Of a stretch of 64,000 bases of DNA, positions 26,135 through 34,743 are shown piece after piece. Source of the DNA: Elusimicrobiota bacterium (GTDB lineage Bacteria > Elusimicrobiota > Elusimicrobia > Elusimicrobiales > UBA9959); assembly GCA_026388155.1 (NCBI GenBank), contig JAPLKI010000025.1, positions 1 through 64,000 on the forward strand, written 5' to 3'. Position 1 is the stretch's first letter. Every line of letters begins with the position of its first letter. The position numbers and the translations under genes are program-made. The notes beneath the pieces are model-generated. The model did not search any database. It saw nothing but the letters and a program-made list of their open reading frames with translations, and was not told where the DNA came from.

Positions 26135-26955
26135 TGACGGGACCGGCATACAAAACCTCTAATTTCAGCGCGGCATTCATGTTTCTGGGCGGCGCCCAGC
26201 GCAGGGCGCTGTCCGCTTTCTATGCTTACGCGAGAGCCGTTGACGATATAGCCGACGACCCCGCGCCTGATAAAAGCAAGAAACTCGCGGCGCTTGCCTC
26301 CTGGAAAATGGAAATAGAGGCGCTTTTTTCAGGAGAAGGAACCGGAACGATACAGGGTCTTAAAGAAGCTGTTTCGACTTTCCCTCTTAAAAAAGAACAT
26401 TTTCTGCTGGTCCTTGAAGGCGTAAGCCGGGACCTTGATAAAACCGCCTATTCCACCATAGCCGAGCTTGAGAGCTATATGTATAAGGTAGCCTCAGCCG
26501 TAGGGCTGACCTGCCTTGCTATTTTCGGCTACGAAGATCAGAGGGCCGGAGAATATGCCGAAAACCTCGGCTATGCCGTACAGCTCACCAATATCATAAG
26601 GGACGCGAGGGAAGATGCGCTGGCCGGACGCTTTTATCTTCCCTCCGAGGACATGCGAAGATTCGGCTGCCGCGCGAATGACCTGCTTGATTTGAATTAT
26701 CCCCCCAATTTTATAGAATTGATGAGCTTTGAAGCCGGCAGAGCCAGGGCTTATTACGCCAAAGCGCGCGCCCTGATAAATCCCGCCGGCAAAAAAAAAC
26801 TGTTCAGCGCGTTCGTAATGGCGGCCGTTTATGAAACCCTGCTCGAAAAAATCACCGCATCGGGTTTCAGGGTAAAGCGGGGCAGGATACGCCTGAATAA
26901 ATTTGAAAAAATGAAGGCGCTTTACAGGGCCTGGAGGAATTATGCTCAAATCTGA
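26134..26955 (+). CDS. Squalene/phytoene synthase family protein (HpnD/CrtB-like)
   Basis: About 273 residues. It has both Mg-binding aspartate motifs: AVDDIADD near 37-42 and [18 protein letters not shown] near 150-168. The family joins two prenyl diphosphates head to head (presqualene diphosphate or phytoene). Compact length and RFYLP resemble HpnD and bacterial phytoene synthases, but substrate cannot be assigned. ATG 26134 overlaps the C11 stop; GTG 26131 is the alternative. dcd begins 14 bases before its end. A second, longer family member is at 47021-48070. Confidence 0.9.
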   Translation: MTGPAYKTSNFSAAFMFLGGAQRRALSAFYAYARAVDDIADDPAPDKSKKLAALASWKMEIEALFSGEGTGTIQGLKEAVSTFPLKKEHFLLVLEGVSRDLDKTAYSTIAELESYMYKVASAVGLTCLAIFGYEDQRAGEYAENLGYAVQLTNIIRDAREDALAGRFYLPSEDMRRFGCRANDLLDLNYPPNFIELMSFEAGRARAYYAKARALINPAGKKKLFSAFVMAAVYETLLEKITASGFRVKRGRIRLNKFEKMKALYRAWRNYAQI

Positions 26956-27511
26956 TTCGTGGATACGCGAGAATTGCCTGAAAAACAAAATGATCTCCCC
27001 CTTTGTGGAAAAACTTGTGGCTAAAGGCCGCATTTCCTACGGGCTTTCCTCCTACGGTTACGATATTCGTGTGGCAAATGAGTATAAAGTTTTCACCGAC
27101 GTGCATAACTGCGTGGTGGATCCCAAAGAATTCAACTCCAAATCTTTCGTGGATATCCGTGCTCCGTACTGCATAGTGCCGGCTCATTCCTTCGCGCTCT
27201 CGCGCTCCGTGGAATATTTCCGGATACCGCGCGGCGTTATCGGCCTCTGCATAGGCAAAAGCACTTACGCCCGCTGCGGAATAGTGGTGAACATCACCCC
27301 GCTTGAGCCGGAGTGGGAGGGGCACCTGACCCTTGAAATTTCAAATACCACTCCCCTGCCGGCGAAAATTTACTCGAACGAGGGGATAGCGCAGCTGATT
27401 TTCCTTGAGAGCGACAAGATATGCGAGATATCCTACAAGGACAGGAAAGGCAAATACCAGTCGCAGCGCGGCGTTACGCTTCCAAGGATAATTTCTGGAA
27501 AAAGGGGATAG
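26942..27511 (+). CDS. dcd: dCTP deaminase
   Basis: Converts dCTP to dUTP for dTMP synthesis. The 189-residue protein has the signature [13 protein letters not shown], the active-site segment [28 protein letters not shown], and the C-terminal IAQLIFLE. It may be mono- or bifunctional (dCTP deaminase with dUTPase activity); the sequence does not decide. Overlap by 14 bases with the upstream prenyl-synthase gene indicates one transcript. A GGTTAGGG-type fold-back element follows directly. Confidence 0.96.
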   Translation: MLKSDSWIRENCLKNKMISPFVEKLVAKGRISYGLSSYGYDIRVANEYKVFTDVHNCVVDPKEFNSKSFVDIRAPYCIVPAHSFALSRSVEYFRIPRGVIGLCIGKSTYARCGIVVNITPLEPEWEGHLTLEISNTTPLPAKIYSNEGIAQLIFLESDKICEISYKDRKGKYQSQRGVTLPRIISGKRG

Positions 27512-27550
27512 AGGCTAGCGGTTAGAGGTTAGGGAAGGATCTCCTTATAC
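27509..27550. repeat. GGTTAGGG-word element
   Basis: GGCTAGCGGTTAGAGGTTAGGG leads into core GGGAAGGATCTCCTTA (27532-27547), then CATATGCC. Only the left arm is well preserved. Confidence 0.6.
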
Positions 27551-27616
27551 CATATGCCACGACAGCAAATCTTTCCACTCTACCGAACCACTTTTAAGTT
27601 AACAAAAGGCTGAAAC

Positions 27617-29731
27617 ATGTCAACGGCCGGTAAAAAAATTATTTTTTTCTGCCTTGCGCCGGCTTGTCTGGCCGGGGCGGGATTGGTTTTTGCGGCTACT
27701 GGCCAAAAGCCGGCCAATCCTTCAGAGGTGCCGTTCCAAAGGCCGCTGGCCCACAAAGCGGCCCCGCTCAAGCGGGCAAAAGAGCTTCAAGCCGCCGGTC
27801 CTTCCGACAGTGCGCTTGATACGGCCATTGCGGCGCTTAAAAAAAACCCGTCAGATAAAGACCTTTACCTTCACACGCTTGAACTTTTACCCGAAACCCC
27901 GGTAAAAGCAGGCCCGCAGCAAGCCGGTGTCACAAAACAAACCATGGCTTTTAAAATCATCACCTTCCAGGTTCTGGAAAAAGATAAGGATTATTACGGT
28001 TATTACCTCGGCCTCTGCAAAATACATAGAAATGGAGGCGAAACCCAGGCAGCGCTGTCCAACTGCAGAAAAGCTATGGAGCTTGACGCAACGCCTTATC
28101 CGGTTTACCGCGAATTCGGCCTTACCTGGGCAAAAGCCGGAAATAAATCAAAAGCGGAAGAAATGCTTTCACAAGGCGTGGAATTATCCTCCGACAATTG
28201 CAAGGCTTACCTTAGCCGGGCCGCGGTCAGGGAACAATTCGGGGAAACAAAAACAGCCCTTGCGGATTACATTAAAGCCCTTGCCTTGCTTAAAAAAAAT
28301 AAAAGCGCGGGGCAGGGGCTGGATACCGCGTTTATAAACGCAAAAATAAAAAAACTTTCGCAGCCGGCGCCTGGCCGGAAAATCGCGGGCTCGCAAAAAC
28401 CGCAGGCCGTAAGCGCGCCTCCGTCCGGACAGCAGGTACGCACCGTCAGAGTATCCGCCGCGGACGCTGAAAAATGCGCGCGGACCTTCCGCTCCGAGCT
28501 TGCCGCCGGCAACCTTGAAGCGGCAGAGCGCTCAAGCGGCGCCTGTTTAAAACTCACCCCCTCAGACCCCGAACTGTGCAAGGACCGCGCCGGCCTGCTT
28601 ATACGTCTTGGCCACTACGAAGACGCCGTGAAAGAATATAACAGGGCTGCGGAACTTTACAAAAACAGTCCGATGGCGGCTTTTTGCCTGGTTAAAAAGG
28701 CTGAAACTTTAATTAAGCTGGGCCGGGAAGCGGACGCGGAAAAAGCGTATGTAACCGCCCTTAAAACAAGTCCCGCTGATTTAACCGCCCTCAACGGTCT
28801 GGCCGGGATTTTTGAGACGCGGGGAGATTTAAAGTCGGCCTCCGGCGTTTATGAAAAAATACTTTCGGCCGAACCGGGCAACGCCAGGGCGCGCTCGCGC
28901 CTGGCTGAAATCGAGGCAGGGCTTACCCTCCCGGAACAGGCGCTTGCCGCGTTAAAAGAACGCCAGGCGGTTGATCTGAAAAAAACTTCGCCCGCTCCCG
29001 AAGACCTGAAATTGTTCAAGGATATTACGGTCGCCGAAAGGAACGGCGCCGTGGATTACCTTAAAATGAAGAACCACGCTTTAAACGGGCTGGTTCTGGA
29101 GAAACAAAGCGGGAAGGGCCCCAAACTTTTCTTGACTGGCGCCGGCTACAGGCTTTACCTTTCCTATTTATCCAGGGACGCGGTGGCTTTTTTTGAAGCC
29201 CAGCCGATGACGCTTAGAGACGTCTTCGCGCTGCGCGATAATTCGGGGGCGCCCCTTTTTGACAAAGCGGGCAAATTGACGGCGGAGGGCGACGCCGCGC
29301 TGCGCCTGGCCAAAAGCGGGAAGAAATCCTGGCTGCTGATATATGAAGCGGTTCCTGCAAGCCCGCAGGCCGAGAAGACGAACAAAGAAATTGAAGCCGC
29401 GCTTAAAGAGGGCTATCGCGAAATTTCGGAACCGGAATATCTCTGGCTCGCAAAAGCCACCACCTGCCCCGAAGAAACGCTGACGGAAGAGCCGACTGTC
29501 ATCATGAAAATAATAAAAATGCCCACATACCGGAGATATTTTTTATGTTCTATCCCCGATACCAGCCTGTGCTCCATGAAGGGCACCACCAAGCTTGCCA
29601 TATATATAGAGAATTACCGAAGAGGAGATACTCATATCCCTGAAGGCGAAACTTCCACGGCCTTTTTCGGCTCCGGCGCCATCAAACAACGGCACTTCTG
29701 CGAGAAAGGAAAGATCTGGATGGGAGATTAG
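27617..29731 (+). CDS. Secreted TPR-repeat protein
   Basis: 704 residues with a signal peptide (KIIFFCLAPACLAGAGLVFAA). TPR-like units cover about 75-270 and 285-450 (for example YPVYREFGLTWAKAGNKSKAEEML and EDAVKEYNRAAELY). The C-terminal ~250 residues form a separate domain (SGKKSWLLIYEAVP, then a Cys-containing tail with CPEE, FLCSIPDTSLCSMKG and RHFCEKGKIWMGD). No known family. The 3' end is duplicated as a 67-base remnant at 31309-31375. Confidence 0.82.
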   Translation: MSTAGKKIIFFCLAPACLAGAGLVFAATGQKPANPSEVPFQRPLAHKAAPLKRAKELQAAGPSDSALDTAIAALKKNPSDKDLYLHTLELLPETPVKAGPQQAGVTKQTMAFKIITFQVLEKDKDYYGYYLGLCKIHRNGGETQAALSNCRKAMELDATPYPVYREFGLTWAKAGNKSKAEEMLSQGVELSSDNCKAYLSRAAVREQFGETKTALADYIKALALLKKNKSAGQGLDTAFINAKIKKLSQPAPGRKIAGSQKPQAVSAPPSGQQVRTVRVSAADAEKCARTFRSELAAGNLEAAERSSGACLKLTPSDPELCKDRAGLLIRLGHYEDAVKEYNRAAELYKNSPMAAFCLVKKAETLIKLGREADAEKAYVTALKTSPADLTALNGLAGIFETRGDLKSASGVYEKILSAEPGNARARSRLAEIEAGLTLPEQALAALKERQAVDLKKTSPAPEDLKLFKDITVAERNGAVDYLKMKNHALNGLVLEKQSGKGPKLFLTGAGYRLYLSYLSRDAVAFFEAQPMTLRDVFALRDNSGAPLFDKAGKLTAEGDAALRLAKSGKKSWLLIYEAVPASPQAEKTNKEIEAALKEGYREISEPEYLWLAKATTCPEETLTEEPTVIMKIIKMPTYRRYFLCSIPDTSLCSMKGTTKLAIYIENYRRGDTHIPEGETSTAFFGSGAIKQRHFCEKGKIWMGD

Positions 29732-29734
29732 GGC
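29668..29734 (+). repeat. Direct repeat A, left copy (3' end of TPR gene)
   Basis: The last coding bases and stop of the TPR gene recur at 31309-31375 with about five differences in 67 positions, in the same orientation, on the far side of the ATP-grasp gene. Confidence 0.85.
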
Positions 29735-29782
29735 AGGCTTTTTAAGACTGGCGGGGGATCCGTATCTGCAGCAAAACAACAC

Positions 29783-29830
29783 AAAGAGCGGGGTTTTTTT
29801 ATTAAATTTTTTGAAGTTTTCCCCGCCGCC
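29783..29830 (+). repeat. Direct repeat B, left copy
   Basis: A 48-base block (GCGGGG, T-run, ATTAAA, then GAAGTTTTCCCCGC) matches 31187-31234 with two differences. The GCGGGG and CCCCGC ends can pair, so it may be an old terminator. The two copies bracket the ATP-grasp gene. Confidence 0.85.
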
Positions 29831-29863
29831 TTCTGAGTTCAGGAATTTCCGTATTTCATAACG

Positions 29864-31063
29864 TCAGCTTCGCAGTTCAGATATCCGGGCCAGGATTTCT
29901 ATTCTTTGCTCCTGCGTTTCCGTCAGCACCAGGTAGGCGTAGTCGCCCATCACTTTACTGTCCATGGGCATGTGGAAAACTATTTCGCGGCCGTAGCACG
30001 CCAGCAGTTCCTCGTGAGACAACTGGTAGGGCCTGTCAAGAACCCTGGCCGCGTAGGTGCAGACCATATCGCGCGTGAACCGCGCGTCAGGTTTTTCCCC
30101 CGCGCACATCCGCGCGTAAAGGTCCCAGCAGTCGATCCCCTTTGAATGGTTGATCATGTCCATGGTCAGCACACCGGGAGGCCGCGCGTTGATCTCCAGG
30201 CCGAAGCAAGTGCCGTTCACCCGGAAGAATTCAATATGAAAAAAATTCTTTTTCAGGTCAAAAGCTTTTAATGCCGACAGGCCGGCCGCTTTCAGGTCCG
30301 CCGGTATTTCTTCCGCCCTCAGGTTGTGATAGCTGAGCGGATTTCCCTCCACCACCTCAAGGATGCCGTCATTGTAATGATGGCAGGTAAAAAACACAGG
30401 TTCCCCTGAAGCATCGGTAAAACCGTCGAATGAATACAGGTCCCTCCCGGGGTCCCCGATGAACATTTCCATGTAGTACGGGAACGCGGGATTACGGATA
30501 TTAAAAAAATGTTCCGCCTCCTCCCTGTTACGTATCCGGTAGGTGTCGGAAGCTCCTACTCCCCGGTCCGGCTTGACAACGATATCCCGCCCCGATTTTT
30601 CAAAGAAGGCGAGCAGACTCTGAAGGTCCGTCACCATCGCGCCGTCCACCACCGCAACCCCCGCCTGCATGAAACGCCCCTTCATAAGCGATTTTCTGAC
30701 CAGGCGGGCAAGTTCTGCCGGTTTGATGCCCGGGATGTCCAGGTCCCGCCGGAGGGCCGCGTCCAAGGGCAGCCACCACTCGTTGAAGGATTCCAGGTAT
30801 TCCGGCGGTCCGTATTTGTTTTTAAGATACTCTACGGTTGCGCGTATGGGGGCATATTTTTCATCAATGATGGCCTCATTTCCGGCATAACAGGCAAGAT
30901 CGGCCCGGCAATACTCGGCAAGGTCCGCTTTCAGCCCGTCGTCCACGGCCCCCCATTCGGCGTCTCCGACGCCTAACACGATGAAACCGTGCGCTTTGAG
31001 CCTGTTGATAAAAAAGCGCAGGCGCGGCGGGTATTGCGGGGAAATGACAATAAAAGTTTTCAT
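29864..31063 (-). CDS. ATP-grasp superfamily carboxylate-amine ligase-like protein
   Basis: 399 residues. A Rossmann-like N-terminus (FIVISPQYPPRLRFFINRL) is followed by the ATP-grasp lid (DIVVKPDRGVGASDTYRI) and the metal/ATP site (FFHIEFFRVNGTCFGLEINARPPG). This is the arrangement of carbamoyl-phosphate-synthase-like ATP-grasp ligases, which activate a carboxylate as acyl phosphate. Substrate is unknown and no biosynthetic partner is adjacent. It is the only minus-strand gene between 21992 and 41554 and is framed by direct repeats, consistent with an inserted cassette. Confidence 0.87.
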   Translation of the reverse strand: MKTFIVISPQYPPRLRFFINRLKAHGFIVLGVGDAEWGAVDDGLKADLAEYCRADLACYAGNEAIIDEKYAPIRATVEYLKNKYGPPEYLESFNEWWLPLDAALRRDLDIPGIKPAELARLVRKSLMKGRFMQAGVAVVDGAMVTDLQSLLAFFEKSGRDIVVKPDRGVGASDTYRIRNREEAEHFFNIRNPAFPYYMEMFIGDPGRDLYSFDGFTDASGEPVFFTCHHYNDGILEVVEGNPLSYHNLRAEEIPADLKAAGLSALKAFDLKKNFFHIEFFRVNGTCFGLEINARPPGVLTMDMINHSKGIDCWDLYARMCAGEKPDARFTRDMVCTYAARVLDRPYQLSHEELLACYGREIVFHMPMDSKVMGDYAYLVLTETQEQRIEILARISELRS

Positions 31064-31186
31064 GGGCTTAGGGAAAAAGGTACAAGGGCCTTTTTCTTAA
31101 TCTTTAGTTCCCCCCTGCCTGAAGCTTTCGACCTCGTAAAAAAATTCACAACAAGCGATCCCCGCCGTCCATTTTATCTATAATAC

Positions 31187-31234
31187 AAAAAGCGGGGCTT
31201 TTTTATTAAATTTTTTGAAGTTTTCCCCGCCGCC
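31187..31234 (+). repeat. Direct repeat B, right copy
   Basis: 46 of 48 positions match 29783-29830. The 31064-31457 spacer otherwise holds repeat A, the gene remnant and the rplM promoter, and no intact gene. Confidence 0.85.
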
Positions 31235-31308
31235 AGTGTTGAGCGGTGGAAGATTCAGGAGTCGGTCAATCGTCAACCGGGGCGTGTAAAAAAGGCACCT
31301 TTTCCCCA

Positions 31309-31375
31309 CGGCTCCGGCGCCATCAAACAACGCCACTTCTGCGAGAAAGGAAAGATTGGGATGTGAGATTATGGC
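31309..31375 (+). pseudogene. Remnant of a TPR-protein C-terminus
   Basis: It translates to GSGAIKQRHFCEKGKIGM and a TGA stop, nearly identical to the tail of the TPR protein at 27617-29731. No upstream homologous coding sequence remains, so it is a truncated duplicate of that gene's 3' end. Confidence 0.75.
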
Positions 31376-31418
31376 GGGGAATGACGCGAATGGTTGAGCA
31401 ATGGCGTGAAAAAATAAT

Positions 31419-31448
31419 TTTACACAATGGGGGGAAATTTGTTATCAT
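31419..31448 (+). promoter_or_regulatory. Near-leaderless promoter of rplM-rpsI
   Basis: TTTACA (31419-31424)-18-TATCAT (31443-31448). ATG 31458 is 9 bases past the -10 box, giving a predicted leader of about 3 bases. The same TATCAT-9-ATG arrangement precedes rplU. Confidence 0.55.
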
Positions 31449-31457
31449 AGTCCTACT

Positions 31458-31907
31458 ATGATACAGAAAACTACTTTGCCCAGTGTGTCTGAAGTTGAAA
31501 AAACCAGAAAGTGGCATTTTTTTGACGCCGACGGCCAGATTCTTGGCAGGCTTGCGAGCAGAATTGCCATCCTTTTAATCGGCAAGCACAAACGGCTATA
31601 TACCCCAAGCATGGACTGCGGAGACTTCGTTGTGGTCACCAACGCAGCCAAAGTAAAAGTAACCGGCAATAAGCTGGAGGATAAATTTTACTTCCGGCAC
31701 TCCGGCTATGCCGGCGGCGCCAAGGTTATACCTTACAAACGGCAGATGGAAAATGATCCGACCAAGGTGCTGAACCTGGCCGTCCGGCGTATGCTTGACG
31801 ATAACAGGCTCAGGGATCGGCGCATGAAGCGGCTTAATATTTTTGCCGCTGAACAAACACAGTTCCCGAACCCGGCGTTAAAAAGCGCCATAAGCCTTAA
31901 GCCATAG
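31458..31907 (+). CDS. rplM: Large-subunit ribosomal protein uL13
   Basis: 149 residues with family hallmarks KWHFFDADGQILGRLAS, DCGDFVVVTNA, VTGNKLEDKFYFRHSGYAGG and the RRMLDDNRLRDRRMKRL region. It binds 23S rRNA early in assembly. The usual tail is replaced by NPALKSAISLKP: the last eight codons and the stop are made of GCCATAAGCC words belonging to the fold-back element that follows, so the element has rewritten the C-terminus. It has no Shine-Dalgarno sequence. Confidence 0.97.
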   Translation: MIQKTTLPSVSEVEKTRKWHFFDADGQILGRLASRIAILLIGKHKRLYTPSMDCGDFVVVTNAAKVKVTGNKLEDKFYFRHSGYAGGAKVIPYKRQMENDPTKVLNLAVRRMLDDNRLRDRRMKRLNIFAAEQTQFPNPALKSAISLKP

Positions 31908-31965
31908 GCTTTGAGGAATTCCTTGCAGCATATGGCGTATAGCGTACGGCTTATGGCAGGTTGAA
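31880..31965. repeat. GCCATAAGCC-word fold-back element overlapping rplM
   Basis: Left words GCGCCATAAGCCTTAAGCCATAG (including the rplM stop) and right words CATATGGCGTATAGC, GCTTATGGC enclose core GAGGAATTCCTT (31913-31924). It lies between rplM and rpsI. Confidence 0.75.
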
Positions 31966-31981
31966 CTAAAAAGGATATATT

Positions 31982-32380
31982 ATGGAAAACAAAAATTTAA
32001 TACTGGCCACCGGCAGAAGAAAAACTTCCGTGGCGCAGGTGCGTCTCATGCAGGGCGGCACAGGCAAAATGACCGTAAACTCAAAGGAGTTAAAAGATTA
32101 TTTCGGCAACACCCCGCGGCTTGCGGCCGTTATAAGCTCCCCCTTTGACCTTGCCAAGGACCAGAAATTCGACTGTATAGTGAAGGTGCAGGGCGGCGGC
32201 GTTTCCAGTCAGGCCGGCGCGATACGCCACGGTATTTCACGCGCTATCGCGAGCCTTGGCCCAAGCTTCCGCTCCTCCATGAAAAAAGCGGGATTCCTTA
32301 CCCGGGACTCGCGCATGGTGGAAAGAAAGAAATACGGCCAGCCCAAAGCGAGAAAGAGATTCCAGTTCTCCAAGAGGTAA
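31982..32380 (+). CDS. rpsI: Small-subunit ribosomal protein uS9
   Basis: 132 residues with ATGRRKTSVAQVRL at the start, the VQGGGVSSQAGAIRHGISRA core, and the basic tail KKYGQPKARKRFQFSKR that reaches the P-site tRNA. AGGA precedes the ATG by seven bases. It forms the conserved rplM-rpsI pair and is followed by a strong terminator. Confidence 0.98.
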   Translation: MENKNLILATGRRKTSVAQVRLMQGGTGKMTVNSKELKDYFGNTPRLAAVISSPFDLAKDQKFDCIVKVQGGGVSSQAGAIRHGISRAIASLGPSFRSSMKKAGFLTRDSRMVERKKYGQPKARKRFQFSKR

Positions 32381-32425
32381 TACCTGCCTCTGGCCATCAG
32401 ACGGTCTCGCGGAGTTTCTTCAAAA

Positions 32426-32457
32426 CGCGGGGAGGTTTATCCTCCCCGCGTTTTTTT
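32426..32457 (+). terminator. Rho-independent terminator of rplM-rpsI
   Basis: Perfect 10-bp stem CGCGGGGAGG/CCTCCCCGCG with a 5-base loop, followed by seven T. Confidence 0.93.
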
Positions 32458-32489
32458 GTATCATTTAATAACTGCTCCGGCGGATAGGC

Positions 32490-32572
32490 AGTAGGTAGGA
32501 ATAACTGCTTTAGGCCATAAGCTTATGGCAGCCTTTCTGCTTATGGCTTAAGGCCTACGGCATATGGCGCTT
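32490..32572. repeat. GCTTATGGC-word fold-back element
   Basis: GGCCATAAGCTTATGGC and CTTATGGCTTAAGGCCTACGGC words on both arms. Its core is degraded (AGGAATAACTGC). Confidence 0.6.
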
Positions 32573-32607
32573 TTCAGCCTAAACGGCCTTGAGCGGCTGA
32601 AAAACCA

Positions 32608-33171
32608 ATGATACACGCTTTGTTATTACGCTTCAGTAACCCGGGGCTTTACCAAGCCGCCGTTGCCCTGAAAGAATTGCGGAAACTTGTGTACTGCCTG
32701 GCGCAGAAAACGCCTGACCGGCGCAGAATCAACAGGGCAAAAACGCGGCTGCAGGATATACTTCAAAAAGCCGGGAACGGGCGCAGCAGCTCAAACGGCA
32801 TCCGGCTCATCCGCGATATAGAACAGATACTATCTCTGGTTGAAAAGGGTTTCTCGGAAATCAGGGACTATAAGCTGGCGGGAAATCCGGAAATAGTCTG
32901 GTTCTTTGCCTTATATCTTTCCCTTTTGGACGCTCTTGGCGAAGCCTTCACAGGGCATTCTTTCGGGCAGGGTGAAGCCGCCGCCCGGGCTGGCAAGCTT
33001 ATAGCGGCCGGCAGAAAGCAGCTTGGGCTTTTCAGGGCAGGCCGCTTATCAGCGGCGGATGATTTTTTGGGAAACCTGAAGCTTGCCACCCTGTACAGCG
33101 ACTTTGACAAGTGGTTATACGAAGCGGAGAAGCTTTCAGAGAACATAATTTCAGCGCGCAACAAGCCCTGA
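32608..33171 (+). CDS. Helical protein of unknown function
   Basis: 187 residues, mostly alpha-helical and basic in the first third (RRRINRAKTRLQDIL). There is no signal peptide and no recognised motif. It ends 17 bases before the secreted 5'-nucleotidase gene and is probably the first gene of that operon. No clear ribosome-binding site precedes ATG 32608. Confidence 0.7.
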   Translation: MIHALLLRFSNPGLYQAAVALKELRKLVYCLAQKTPDRRRINRAKTRLQDILQKAGNGRSSSNGIRLIRDIEQILSLVEKGFSEIRDYKLAGNPEIVWFFALYLSLLDALGEAFTGHSFGQGEAAARAGKLIAAGRKQLGLFRAGRLSAADDFLGNLKLATLYSDFDKWLYEAEKLSENIISARNKP

Positions 33172-33188
33172 CTTAGGAGATAAAAAAC

Positions 33189-34742
33189 ATGAAAAAAGCA
33201 ACCATGATAATACTCTGTTTCCTGATTTCAGCCGAAGTTGTAAACGCGAAAACAATTTCCATTTACCATACAAGCGACGTGCACGGCTGGTATTCGGCCA
33301 GGCCCGCTAAATGGGACAAGGAAAACTCCACCCGGACCATCGGCGGGTTCGCGGCCCTGTCTTCGCTTTTAAAAGCTGAAAAGAATCCTTACATTCTGCT
33401 TGATTCGGGCGATATGTTCCAGGGTACGCCGGAAGGGAATTTCACAAAAGGCATGGCCAGCATAATAATCATGAACCAACTGGGCTATACGGCGGCGCTC
33501 GTCGGCAACCATGATTATGACTACACCGAGGAGAATTTAAAAACGCTGGTATCAAGCGCCTCTTTTCCTGTGCTTGGCGCGAATGTCTATGTCAAGGCCA
33601 CCGGGAAAAATGTCGACTATTTGAAACCCTACGCCATAATTGAAAAAGCGGGCGAGCGCATAGCGGTGCTCGGCATCGCCGGAGTGCACACCTCGCACTC
33701 CACTCTGCCGGCCAATGTCGCGCATCTGACGTTCGCCGACGAACCAGCCGAAACAGCCAGGTGGATGGAAGAGATCAGAAAGCAGAAGCCGGACGCCGTT
33801 ATAGTGCTCGCGCACATCGGCATCGGCGATTTTGGCGGCAGGAAAATCGATCTTTCAACTGTAACGCTTACGGACGAAGAAACCGCTTACGGAACTATCC
33901 CGGTGGCAAGAGCCGCAAAAAACGCCGCTGTGGTCATAGGCGGGCATAATCACACCGGCCTGTTAAAGGGCTATTTCGACAAGCCCAGCTCCACTTTGGT
34001 GGCCGAAAGTTACTGGGGCCTTACGGATTTTACCAAAGTGGACTTGGACTTCGACGACGCCACAGGTAAATTTAAAGGCGCGAAAGCCGAACTTATCCCC
34101 CTTTGGACCGATAAAACGGGAGAGGACGCCGAGGTACTCAAAACCGTCAGCTCTTTAAGCGCGGAGGTTAACAAGGAAATGGACAAGGTGGTAAGCAAAA
34201 CCGCCGTTGACCTTTCATTTTCCCAGGAAGGGCTTGATTCGCCCATAGGAAACTGGATGACCGACGCCATGCGCAGACAATCGGGCACTGATCTGGCTTT
34301 CCAGAACAGCCCGGGCATACGTGCCGGGTTTACCAAAGGATCCATAACGATGCGCGACATTTATCAGGTAATGCCTTTTGAAAATACCCTGGTAACCCTT
34401 ACGATGACCGGCGCCCAGCTTTCAGAACTTTTCCTCGACAATCTGCACCACGGCAAAAGCTATCTGCAGGTTTCAGGACTAACGGTTAAATTCCACGAAG
34501 GCCCGGACGGCAAAACGACGGGACTGCGCCTTGAACAGAGCGGAAAAGAAATAAAGCCCGAGGATAAATTCAGCGTGGTCACGAACAATTATATGACCAC
34601 CGGCGGCTCCGGCGGTAAAGTGTTCCTTAAAACCGGAAATATGCAGGATACCATGCGCCCCGTGCGCGAGGCGCTTGTAAAAGATTTGAAGGAAAACCCG
34701 GTTACGGCCCTGCCCGCGGGCGGCAGGATAACTAAATTCTAA
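33189..34742 (+). CDS. Secreted 5'-nucleotidase / 2',3'-cyclic phosphodiesterase family
   Basis: 517 residues with a signal peptide (1-20). The calcineurin-like domain keeps the two-metal ligands: Asp30 and His32 (HTSDVHGW), Asp72 and Asp75 (DSGDMFQG), Asn107-His108-Asp109 (GNHDYDY), and the late GGHNH near 252-256. The C-terminal nucleotide-binding domain has NWMTDAMR and DIYQVMPFENTL, whose Phe would stack on the base. It likely hydrolyses extracellular or periplasmic nucleotides. GGAG precedes the ATG. The next gene, one base downstream, encodes a degenerate paralogue. Confidence 0.95.
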   Translation: MKKATMIILCFLISAEVVNAKTISIYHTSDVHGWYSARPAKWDKENSTRTIGGFAALSSLLKAEKNPYILLDSGDMFQGTPEGNFTKGMASIIIMNQLGYTAALVGNHDYDYTEENLKTLVSSASFPVLGANVYVKATGKNVDYLKPYAIIEKAGERIAVLGIAGVHTSHSTLPANVAHLTFADEPAETARWMEEIRKQKPDAVIVLAHIGIGDFGGRKIDLSTVTLTDEETAYGTIPVARAAKNAAVVIGGHNHTGLLKGYFDKPSSTLVAESYWGLTDFTKVDLDFDDATGKFKGAKAELIPLWTDKTGEDAEVLKTVSSLSAEVNKEMDKVVSKTAVDLSFSQEGLDSPIGNWMTDAMRRQSGTDLAFQNSPGIRAGFTKGSITMRDIYQVMPFENTLVTLTMTGAQLSELFLDNLHHGKSYLQVSGLTVKFHEGPDGKTTGLRLEQSGKEIKPEDKFSVVTNNYMTTGGSGGKVFLKTGNMQDTMRPVREALVKDLKENPVTALPAGGRITKF

Positions 34743-34743
34743 A

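Noticed and set aside
25025-26149. 374-codon antisense open frame
   Set aside because: It lies wholly across the C11 peptidase gene, which has catalytic motifs and a signal peptide. The antisense product has no recognisable domain; such frames are common in GC-rich codon patterns.
29783-31234. Repeat B as terminal inverted repeats of an insertion sequence
   Set aside because: The two copies are direct, not inverted, and the gene between them is an ATP-grasp enzyme, not a transposase.
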